Source: Cytophagales bacterium (GTDB lineage: Bacteria > Bacteroidota > Bacteroidia > Cytophagales > Cyclobacteriaceae). Taken from it: a stretch of 64,000 nt of DNA. Below, piece by piece: positions 37,869-45,583 of this stretch. Position numbers and translations under genes: made by a program. The stretch spans positions 1-64,000 of the forward strand of contig JADBYQ010000002.1 of NCBI GenBank assembly GCA_020402945.1. Direction: 5' to 3'. Within the stretch, counting starts at the first letter, position 1; each line of letters starts with the position of its first letter. The notes under the pieces were generated by a model. It was given only the letters and a program-made list of their open reading frames with translations. It did not search any database and had not been told where the DNA came from.

Positions 37869-38870
37869 GTGAAGAAAATTGAAGACATTTTAAAAGAACG
37901 AATCCTCATTTTGGACGGTGCCATGGGCACGATGATCCAGCGCCACAAATTAGAAGAAGAAGATTTTCGGGGCGATCGTTTCAAGAATCATTCGCATTTA
38001 TTGAAGGGCAATAATGATTTGTTATCCATTACGAGACCGGACATTATTAAAGGCATCCATGCTCAATATTTTGAGGCCGGTGCAGACATAGCTGAAACAA
38101 ATACGTTCAGCGGAACAACTATCGCACAGGCTGATTATCATTTAGAGCATATCGTTTACGAACTAAATTTCCAATCCGCTAAAATTGCCAAAGAGGTTGC
38201 AGTGGAATTTACTAAAAAGGAACCCGACAAGCCCAGATTTGTGGCGGGTGCAGTTGGCCCCACAAACAGAACTCTTTCTATTTCTCCCAATGTGAATGAT
38301 CCGGGGTATAGAGCCGTAACATTTGATCAGCTCAAAGTGGCCTACAAAGAGCAAGTGAAGGGACTGATGGATGGAGGTGCAGATCTCCTTTTAGTAGAAA
38401 CTATTTTTGATACCTTAAATGCGAAAGCAGCGCTCTTTGGTATTCAAGAACTTTTTGATGAAGAAGGTAAAACATTACCCATCATGGTTTCAGGAACCAT
38501 TACTGATGCAAGCGGACGAACTCTTTCGGGGCAGACTACCGAGGCATTTTTAATCTCTGTCTCTCATGTGCCTTTATTAAGCGTTGGCTTGAATTGCGCC
38601 TTAGGAGCAAAGCAATTAAGACCTTACTTACAGATTTTGAACGAGCAAGCACCGTTTTTCGTGAGCGCTTATCCTAATGCCGGCCTTCCCAATGAGTTTG
38701 GGCAATACGATGAGGGTCCGGAAGAAATGGGAAGTCAGATTGATGAATTCCTGAAAGAAGGGTTGGTAAATATTCTTGGCGGATGCTGTGGCACAACGCC
38801 TGCCCATATTAAAGTGATTGCGGAGTTAGCAAAGAAGTATAAACCAAGGGAGGTGGTAGTCAATGCCTGA
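37869..38870 (+). CDS. metH: Methionine synthase, homocysteine-binding part (split MetH)
   Basis: A 333-residue homocysteine S-methyltransferase domain, the first module of cobalamin-dependent Met[12 protein letters not shown] near residue 15 and [15 protein letters not shown] near 76 are family motifs. The zinc ligands are the Cys in [12 protein letters not shown] near 241 and the pair in [14 protein letters not shown] near 308. GTG start at 37869. The stop overlaps the next start by 8 bases, and the two genes together rebuild a full-length MetH, so I read this as a natural split rather than a frameshift. Under SAM riboswitch control. Confidence 0.94.
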   Translation: MKKIEDILKERILILDGAMGTMIQRHKLEEEDFRGDRFKNHSHLLKGNNDLLSITRPDIIKGIHAQYFEAGADIAETNTFSGTTIAQADYHLEHIVYELNFQSAKIAKEVAVEFTKKEPDKPRFVAGAVGPTNRTLSISPNVNDPGYRAVTFDQLKVAYKEQVKGLMDGGADLLLVETIFDTLNAKAALFGIQELFDEEGKTLPIMVSGTITDASGRTLSGQTTEAFLISVSHVPLLSVGLNCALGAKQLRPYLQILNEQAPFFVSAYPNAGLPNEFGQYDEGPEEMGSQIDEFLKEGLVNILGGCCGTTPAHIKVIAELAKKYKPREVVVNA

Positions 38871-41547
38871 TCATTTTCTTAAACTCAGTGGACTGGAAGC
38901 AGTAACTGTTTCCCCTGCGTCTAACTTTGTTAATATTGGTGAACGAACCAATGTTACGGGCTCGGCCAAATTCCTAAAATTAATCAAAGAAGATAAATTT
39001 GATGAGGCGCTGTCTGTCGCTTTAGATCAAGTAAGGGGTGGGGCACAGGTAATTGATGTAAACATGGACGAAGGCATGTTGGATTCTGAATCTGCCATGG
39101 TGCGGTTCTTAAACCTGATGGCTTCAGAGCCAGAAATAAGTCGAATCCCTGTAATGGTCGATTCATCGAAGTGGGAGGTAATCGAAGCTGGATTAAAATG
39201 TTTGCAAGGGAAAAGCATTGTGAATTCCATCAGCTTAAAGGCTGGTGAAGAAGAGTTTCTTCGTCAGGCAAAATTGGTGAAGCGATATGGTGCCGCAACG
39301 GTGGTTATGGCTTTTGACGAAGTGGGCCAGGCAGATACCTACCAACGAAGAATTGATATTTGTAAAAGAGCGTATGATATTCTCACACAGAAAATAAATT
39401 TCCCTCCACAGGATATCATTTTTGATCCAAATATTTTCCCGGTAGCAACAGGAATTGACGAGCATCGAAATTATGCACTCGATTTCTTCAAAGCAACTAA
39501 GTGGATTCGTACCAACCTACCGCATGCACACGTGAGTGGTGGAGTAAGCAATGTGTCGTTTAGTTTTCGGGGAAATCAGTTAGTCCGCGAAGCGATGCAT
39601 TCTGTCTTCTTGTATCACGCCATCAAAGAAGGCATGGATATGGGCATTGTCAATCCGGCTATGCTTGCTGTATACGATGATATTCCTAAAGATTTGCTTG
39701 AACGTGTCGAAGACGTTCTGCTCAATAGGAGAGAAGATGCCACCGAGCGCCTGCTTGAGTTTGCTGAAACTGTAAAAGGTTCAGCCAAGAAGAAAGAGCA
39801 AGATGATGAGTGGAGAAAAGGAACGGTTGAAGAACGATTGACACATTCGTTGGTGAAAGGGGTAATTGAATTTATTGAAGCTGACATCGAGGAAGTCAGG
39901 CATAAATTTGATAAACCACTGCATGTAATCGAGGGGCCATTGATGGATGGTATGAATGTGGTGGGTGATTTGTTTGGTGCGGGAAAAATGTTTTTGCCGC
40001 AGGTCGTGAAGAGTGCCCGAGTCATGAAGAAGGCGGTAGCCTACCTGACACCATTTTTAGAGGAAGAAAAAATTAGAAGTGGCCAGGTTGGAAAGGCAGC
40101 AGCCAAAATACTCATGGCCACCGTAAAGGGAGATGTTCATGATATTGGAAAGAACATTGTAGGAGTTGTATTGTCGTGTAATAACTACGATGTAGTTGAT
40201 CTTGGAGTGATGGTGCCCACTGAAAAGATCATTGAGGCCGCCAAGCGTGAGAAAGTGGACATCATAGGATTGAGCGGTCTAATTACGCCCTCACTAGATG
40301 AAATGGTCCATGTGGCCAAAGAGATGGAGCGAGAAGGAATGGTTTTGCCGTTGCTAATAGGTGGGGCTACTACTTCGCGGATTCATACAGCCGTGAAAAT
40401 TGATCCTGTGTATAGTGGCCCCGTGGTTCATGTATTAGATGCTTCTCGTTCCGTCCCTGTTGCGAGCGAGTTTATCAATCCCGAAACAAGAGGTGCATTT
40501 AAATCCCGCGTCAAAGAAGAGTACGTCAAATTGAGAAGTGAGCATGAGGGCAGGCAACAAGCTAAGAACTACATCTCACTCCCAGAAGCAAGAAAAAATA
40601 AAGTCAAAATAAACTGGAGTAATACCTCCATTAGCAAGCCGAGCTTCTTGGGTAAAAAAGTACTGGTTAACTATCCGCTCGAAGAAATAGCAAAATACAT
40701 CGACTGGACTCCTTTCTTTCAGACATGGATGTTGTTCGGTCAATATCCAGATATCTTCAAAGACGAAAAAGTAGGAGTGGAGGCGCAAAAGCTTTTTGAC
40801 GATGTACAAGTGATGCTGAAAAGAATTGTAGCCGGAAGGAAACTTTCAGCAAACGGAGTATTGGCTTTTTATCCCGCCAATAGTACCGAGACGGATGACG
40901 TGCAGTTGTATGCAAAAGACGGTTTGAATCAGCTTGCAACTCTTCATTTTTTGCGCCAGCAGAATAAGAAAGCTAAAGACTTACCAAATTTTTGTCTTTC
41001 AGATTTTGTTGCTCCGCAGAGTTCTGGAAAAGAGGACTATATTGGGATGTTTGCAGTGACAACCGGTATTGGTTTAGAAAAATTAGTGGAAGAGGCCAAA
41101 GCAAAACAGGACGATTATTCCGAGATTATGGCAAAGGCGCTCGCTGATCGGCTAGCTGAGGCATTTGCCGAACTGTTGCACGCAAAAGTCAGGAAAGAGT
41201 ACTGGGGATATGCTGCCAATGAGAACCTTACCGCGGAAGAAATGATCAAAGAAACCTATCAAGGTATTCGTCCTGCCCCGGGTTACCCCGCTTGTCCTGA
41301 CCACACTGAAAAGCGAACAATTTTTGAATTGCTGGAAGCCGAAAAGGAAGTGGGTATCACGTTAACGGAATCATTCGCCATGTTTCCAACTGCGGCAGTA
41401 AGTGGCTATTATTTTTCACACTCCGAATCAAAATATTTTGGACTGGGGAAGATCGAGAAAGACCAAGTGGCAGAATACGCTCAGCGTAAGGGGATGAGTT
41501 TAGAGGAAATCGAGAGATGGTTGTCACCAAATTTAGCATACAATTGA
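38863..41547 (+). CDS. metH: Methionine synthase, folate-, cobalamin- and SAM-binding part (split MetH)
   Basis: 894 residues holding the remaining three MetH modules. The pterin-binding domain starts [16 protein letters not shown] near residue 23 and includes [15 protein letters not shown]. The cobalamin domain has the cobalt-ligand motif [10 protein letters not shown] with His426, then LGVMVP and [13 protein letters not shown]. The C-terminal reactivation domain has [17 protein letters not shown] near 806 and [17 protein letters not shown], used to bind SAM during reductive reactivation. Together with the preceding gene it transfers methyl from methyl-THF to homocysteine. metF, the methyl-THF source, follows 76 bp later. 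Confidence 0.96.
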   Translation: MPDHFLKLSGLEAVTVSPASNFVNIGERTNVTGSAKFLKLIKEDKFDEALSVALDQVRGGAQVIDVNMDEGMLDSESAMVRFLNLMASEPEISRIPVMVDSSKWEVIEAGLKCLQGKSIVNSISLKAGEEEFLRQAKLVKRYGAATVVMAFDEVGQADTYQRRIDICKRAYDILTQKINFPPQDIIFDPNIFPVATGIDEHRNYALDFFKATKWIRTNLPHAHVSGGVSNVSFSFRGNQLVREAMHSVFLYHAIKEGMDMGIVNPAMLAVYDDIPKDLLERVEDVLLNRREDATERLLEFAETVKGSAKKKEQDDEWRKGTVEERLTHSLVKGVIEFIEADIEEVRHKFDKPLHVIEGPLMDGMNVVGDLFGAGKMFLPQVVKSARVMKKAVAYLTPFLEEEKIRSGQVGKAAAKILMATVKGDVHDIGKNIVGVVLSCNNYDVVDLGVMVPTEKIIEAAKREKVDIIGLSGLITPSLDEMVHVAKEMEREGMVLPLLIGGATTSRIHTAVKIDPVYSGPVVHVLDASRSVPVASEFINPETRGAFKSRVKEEYVKLRSEHEGRQQAKNYISLPEARKNKVKINWSNTSISKPSFLGKKVLVNYPLEEIAKYIDWTPFFQTWMLFGQYPDIFKDEKVGVEAQKLFDDVQVMLKRIVAGRKLSANGVLAFYPANSTETDDVQLYAKDGLNQLATLHFLRQQNKKAKDLPNFCLSDFVAPQSSGKEDYIGMFAVTTGIGLEKLVEEAKAKQDDYSEIMAKALADRLAEAFAELLHAKVRKEYWGYAANENLTAEEMIKETYQGIRPAPGYPACPDHTEKRTIFELLEAEKEVGITLTESFAMFPTAAVSGYYFSHSESKYFGLGKIEKDQVAEYAQRKGMSLEEIERWLSPNLAYN

Positions 41548-41612
41548 TTCGATGATTCGGTAATTCGTTAATAGAATCACCGATCCTCAAATCAACAAAT
41601 CAACGAATCAAC
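41546..41612. repeat. 8-bp-period repeat array between metH and metF
   Basis: Two arrays in opposite sense. GATTCGAT, GATTCGGT and AATTCGTT run from 41546 to 41569. AAATCAAC, AAATCAAC and GAATCAAC run from 41589 to 41612. The second set is close to the reverse complement of the first, so the spacer can fold. It begins at the metH stop codon. Confidence 0.6.
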
Positions 41613-41623
41613 AAATTAGAATC

Positions 41624-42580
41624 ATGAAAGTAATCGATCACATAAAGAACGCCAACGGCAGAACTCTTTTTAGTCTTGAAATTCTTCCGCCTTTGAAGGG
41701 AGAAAATATCAGAACCTTGTTTGATAACATGGATCCATTGATGGAATTCAAACCTCCGTTCATTGATGTGACGTATCACAGAGAGGAGTATGTGTACAAG
41801 AAAAAGGAGAACGGGCTGTTAGAGAAAAGATCAACACGCAAGAGACCGGGGACGGTGGGCATTTGCGCAGCTATTCAAAACCATTATAAAGTAGATACGG
41901 TTCCCCATATTATTTGTGGCGGCTTTAATAAAGAAGAGACGGAAAATGCTTTGATTGATTTGCAGTTTCTAGGAATCGATAACGTACTCGCTCTCCAGGG
42001 CGATGCCATTAAATCAGAAGCCAAGTTTATGCCTGAGCCAGATGGCCACCGCTATGCATCCGAGTTGGTAGAGCAAATTGTGAACATGAACAACGGCAAG
42101 TTTATTGATGAAGACTTGCAGCACGCCACGCCCACTAACTTTTGTATAGGTGTGTCCGGCTATCCTGAAAAGCACTTTTCCTCTCCGAATCTGAAAACGG
42201 ACTTAAAATTTTTAAAGAACAAGGTGGACTTGGGCGCAGAGTACATTGTTACTCAAATGTTCTTTGATAACAAAGCCTATTTTGAGTTTGTAGACAAGTG
42301 CCGAGAAGCGGGGATCACTGTCCCTATTATTCCAGGCATTAAGCCAATTACGGCCAAGGTTCAAGCCAACGTGCTCCCAACTATTTTCCACATTGACCTG
42401 CCTGAAGAACTTGCCGATGAAATAGAGAAATGCAAAGACAATGCAGCGGTTAAGCAATTAGGAATAGAGTGGTGTGTAAATCAGTCTAAAGAACTGATGA
42501 AATTTGGTGTGCCGCTCGTGCATTTCTACTCGATGGGAAAGTCAGATCCGATTTATAAGATTGCTAGGCGGTTGTTTTAG
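41624..42580 (+). CDS. metF: 5,10-methylenetetrahydrofolate reductase
   Basis: A 318-residue FAD enzyme that reduces methylene-THF to methyl-THF, the methyl donor for MetH. FSLEILPPLKGENIRTLF near residue 17 carries the catalytic Glu region. FIDVTYHREEYVYKK, LALQGDAIKSE near 125, and FCIGVSGYPEKH then GAEYIVTQMFFD near 205 are family motifs, and PIIPGIKPI near 231 follows. Length is typical. It is third in the riboswitch-led met operon. Its last 4 bases overlap the convergent ATPase gene. Confidence 0.96.
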   Translation: MKVIDHIKNANGRTLFSLEILPPLKGENIRTLFDNMDPLMEFKPPFIDVTYHREEYVYKKKENGLLEKRSTRKRPGTVGICAAIQNHYKVDTVPHIICGGFNKEETENALIDLQFLGIDNVLALQGDAIKSEAKFMPEPDGHRYASELVEQIVNMNNGKFIDEDLQHATPTNFCIGVSGYPEKHFSSPNLKTDLKFLKNKVDLGAEYIVTQMFFDNKAYFEFVDKCREAGITVPIIPGIKPITAKVQANVLPTIFHIDLPEELADEIEKCKDNAAVKQLGIEWCVNQSKELMKFGVPLVHFYSMGKSDPIYKIARRLF

Positions 42581-43767
42581 AACAATTCGGCAGGACGCAT
42601 TCGTAAAAATTCTTGCCATGGCATACCTCCGCTGCCGATCAAAAAGACTTTGTCGGGCTTCATTTCCTTTTGAAAGGCTGCCATCCCAGAGGTTTTTTGT
42701 TTTGCGCCACTTTTGATCTCCAATCCAATTACTTTGCCACGTTGTTCCAGCACAAAATCCACCTCGTGATTCCGGTGCCGCCAATAGTGCACATTGAACT
42801 TGTCGCGAAGCGATTCGTTGATCAGAAATGCTCCGATGGAAGACTCTACAAAGCGGCCCCACAATTCAGGTTTTGCAAGAGCTTCGGCTAGTGTTTCGGA
42901 GCGTTGCACAGTTAATAGGGCATTATTGTGAACTTGAAATTTCGGGCTGGAGCTACGCACAGACAATTTGTTAGAAGAAAATTTTTCAAGCCCTCCTAGT
43001 AACCCTGCCGTATCAAGTAGGTGCAGATAGTTGGCGAGTGTAGTAGTATTTCCAGCATCTTGCAATTGTCCTTGCATTTTGGTGTAAGACAAAATCTGAC
43101 CGGAATACGTGCATCCCAATTCAAAGAGCTTCCGCATCAAGGCGGGCTTGTTAACACGTGTGAGCATTAGTATGTCGCGTGAAATACTGGATTCTATGAG
43201 GGAGTCCAAAACATAGTTTCTCCATCGTTCTGGGTCATTGATCAGCGAGGCAGCTCCCGGATAGCCTCCAAACCAAGTATATACATTGGCATCCCAGCCA
43301 AAAGCTGCATTCATTTCTGGGAACGTCCAATGCCCCATAAAAATGGTTTCGAAGCGACCTGCCAATGACTCAGTGAGACCTTGTTGCAATAGCAACCGCG
43401 AAGAGCCCAGCAACAAAACTTTGACTTGTGTTCCTTGCTGCGTATCCAAGTCCCAATTCTTTTTAATCACCTCGCTCCAATTGCCAATTTTTTGAATTTC
43501 GTCAATCACCAATATAAAATCAGCTGACTCCAATTGCTTGACGCGCTCACGAGCAACATTCCATTGCTGGTCAATCCATACAGGATTAGAGTTGGTGTCA
43601 TCGGCTGAGACAAACAAATACGGATTTTTTAAGTCTCTTAAAACTTGTGTCACTACAGTGGTTTTTCCCACTTGACGCGGGCCATAGATAGCCTGAATGA
43701 GCTTTCTTGGTTCGTTGAGCCTATCTGTAACTGTTTGATAATGAGTACGAATGAATGATTTTGACAT
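42577..43767 (-). CDS. AAA ATPase with DUF4143 domain
   Basis: 396 residues. The N-terminal AAA_14 domain has Walker A YGPRQVGKTTVV near residue 28, a sensor-like LVIDEIQKIGNW (Walker B) near 86 and LLLGSSRLLLQQG near 118. The C-terminal DUF4143 region has HYWRHRNHEVDFVLEQRGKVIGLEIK near residue 330-355 (core HRNHEVDFV and IGLEIK), resembling a PD-(D/E)xK nuclease-like core. These stand-alone ATPases are common and often variable between strains, and their function is unknown. It is transcribed opposite metF with a 4-base overlap and bounded upstream by a strong terminator, so it is its own unit. Confidence 0.85.
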   Translation of the reverse strand: MSKSFIRTHYQTVTDRLNEPRKLIQAIYGPRQVGKTTVVTQVLRDLKNPYLFVSADDTNSNPVWIDQQWNVARERVKQLESADFILVIDEIQKIGNWSEVIKKNWDLDTQQGTQVKVLLLGSSRLLLQQGLTESLAGRFETIFMGHWTFPEMNAAFGWDANVYTWFGGYPGAASLINDPERWRNYVLDSLIESSISRDILMLTRVNKPALMRKLFELGCTYSGQILSYTKMQGQLQDAGNTTTLANYLHLLDTAGLLGGLEKFSSNKLSVRSSSPKFQVHNNALLTVQRSETLAEALAKPELWGRFVESSIGAFLINESLRDKFNVHYWRHRNHEVDFVLEQRGKVIGLEIKSGAKQKTSGMAAFQKEMKPDKVFLIGSGGMPWQEFLRMRPAELF

Positions 43768-43838
43768 TTTGATCAGTGTGTTGAGTAAAAATACTCAAAG
43801 TATTGAGCAAAACGTAATTGACGTGAAAATAGTTGAGC

Positions 43839-43869
43839 AATAAAAAAAGGGCCGAAGCCCTTTTTTATT
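43839..43869 (-). terminator. Terminator after the SGNH hydrolase gene
   Basis: AATAAAAAAAGGGC and GCCCTTTTTTATT pair around a CGAA loop (GC core at 43849-43860). On the minus strand the hairpin is followed by a T-run. It lies 15 bp past the stop of the SGNH gene and separates it from the ATPase. The symmetrical A/T flanks allow bidirectional use. Confidence 0.85.
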
Positions 43870-43884
43870 GATGTTGCGTGGTGA

Positions 43885-45561
43885 TCAAGGATTGATTGGT
43901 AAGTATGTTCCATTGTACTGTGAGAGGTTAGCGCGAGGAACAGTTGCGTTAAACTTACTATTGATGGCATCTATAAAAATGTTCGCCAGGTAAGCTGATC
44001 CTCTATTGTTAGGATGAACGCCATCCTCAGAAAAGCCCCCTGTTGGGGGAGCAAAACTAGGAGAGATTGCCACTCCGTCAATAATCTGAAGTCTATCGGT
44101 GATCAGTTTTGTGAACGCAGCATTTACATCTGCTAAAGCGATCCGATTGTTACTATTATCCGCAGCTGCTTTGATAACATTATTGAACTCGGCAGTTCTT
44201 GTAAGAATAGCTTGTATCTCAGAGGGTATCAAAACAAACTGATCCGCCAGAGGCACTGAAGTTCCTATAATTGCAGTTGGAATATTATTAAAGCATGAGC
44301 CGAGAACGGCCCCAGCCGAAAGAGTAATTAAATCAGTGGCTGTGGCTTGTCTTACTCTCCTGTATGGCTCCAGGCCGGCTCTTTGAGTAGCTGTGATTCC
44401 TCCTCCAGCTAGTAGTGCATCGAAAGTAGCTCCTAGATCAGGAAACTCAGGAGATTTTTCTGAGATGAGGATTCTGTTGCCTGCCCCTGCGGTATAAGTA
44501 ACTTTTCGAGCGTCTAAGTTTGCTGCGGTCGAACCGGATAATGCTAGTAGACTTGGGTTGCCTTTAATTGCATCAAGTACTGAGTTATATCCAGCAAAAC
44601 CTCCATTTAGAGCTGTAGCCTGCTCTGCGGTAATTGTGATGGCATTAAATAAAACAGTAATAAAGAAAGGTATGGTTGTTATATTAGGGATGTTGCCCAC
44701 AACTCCCTTTGAATTTGGATTGGCGGCAAGCAGTGTACCAATAGCGGATTGATACGCAGCCTGAAAACCCGTTCCTGGTCCTGGAGCGCCTCCAAGTGTT
44801 GTTAATGGGATAGCACCTGATCCGCCAGTTGTAGCGTATCCAAGTATATCATTATTACCCAAGAAGAACATGAAAAAAGAGCCATTTGCCGCAACAGCAT
44901 CTCCTAAAATTGTTGAAGTTCCAGGATTTGTAGCAAATCGCTGATAAAATGAATTGAAGGCGGGATTTCCAGAAGAGGGCCCACCTGTTTGTGGAATCAA
45001 CGCCTGTATGAGCTGTATTCCCGGCACTCCAAAATTGTTTAAGGCAGCCTTGTTTCCCGTAAATGCAGAAGGTAATTCACCACCGCTGCCTGGTACTGCG
45101 GGGGTAGTTACAGTCGAGGGGCAAGTGACCGTTCTGGCGGGCGTTCCCAAGGCTGCTGGCCCGGGTGTTCTTGGTCCAGCGCCATCTGGATCAAATAAGA
45201 TCAACCTGCCTAAAATTGGTCCGCCCGGAACTGGTGGATTTGTAGTAGTCGTGTTAAAACCATTTACTGAATTGATGTCTGGTTGATTAAATGCACCTCC
45301 ACCTACAGTTGCAAACTGCTTTGCCAAAATGGCTCCAAGCGAATTTTGTTGACCATTGGTATATAGTGCCCCTGCTTGGTAGCCTGCCGTAATCGAATTA
45401 CCGATAGCTACAAACTTTGTGAAGTCAGCTGTACCCTTTGAAGGTATTACGACTGGTGGTGTCACAACCTCCGGAGGAGTTAGTTTGATTGGCTCTTGCT
45501 TGCATGACCCAACGATGAATGTCGCTGCTAGTGCGATGTATATAATTTTAGTCTTTTTCAT
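43885..45561 (-). CDS. SGNH/GDSL-type hydrolase lipoprotein
   Basis: 558 residues. The lipoprotein signal ends TFIVGSC, with lipidation at Cys20, followed by a Pro-rich linker to residue 40. SGNH blocks: AIGNSIT with nucleophile Ser56 (block I), FFLGNNDILGY near residue 230 (block III), and SEDGVHPN with Asp513 and His516 (block V). The protein is rich in Gly, Pro and Ala. These enzymes hydrolyse esters of lipids, acetylated sugars or similar compounds; the substrate here is unknown. It lies 22 bp downstream of a TonB-dependent receptor in the same unit, suggesting cell-surface hydrolysis coupled to uptake, like a SusC partner with an esterase in the SusD position. Confidence 0.85.
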   Translation of the reverse strand: MKKTKIIYIALAATFIVGSCKQEPIKLTPPEVVTPPVVIPSKGTADFTKFVAIGNSITAGYQAGALYTNGQQNSLGAILAKQFATVGGGAFNQPDINSVNGFNTTTTNPPVPGGPILGRLILFDPDGAGPRTPGPAALGTPARTVTCPSTVTTPAVPGSGGELPSAFTGNKAALNNFGVPGIQLIQALIPQTGGPSSGNPAFNSFYQRFATNPGTSTILGDAVAANGSFFMFFLGNNDILGYATTGGSGAIPLTTLGGAPGPGTGFQAAYQSAIGTLLAANPNSKGVVGNIPNITTIPFFITVLFNAITITAEQATALNGGFAGYNSVLDAIKGNPSLLALSGSTAANLDARKVTYTAGAGNRILISEKSPEFPDLGATFDALLAGGGITATQRAGLEPYRRVRQATATDLITLSAGAVLGSCFNNIPTAIIGTSVPLADQFVLIPSEIQAILTRTAEFNNVIKAAADNSNNRIALADVNAAFTKLITDRLQIIDGVAISPSFAPPTGGFSEDGVHPNNRGSAYLANIFIDAINSKFNATVPRANLSQYNGTYLPINP

Positions 45562-45583
45562 AGCTTAATTTTTTCTACGTGGA

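Noticed and set aside
38863-38870. Frameshift error splitting metH
   Set aside because: The break falls on a domain boundary, has a proper stop-start overlap, and split forms are known, so a natural split is more likely.
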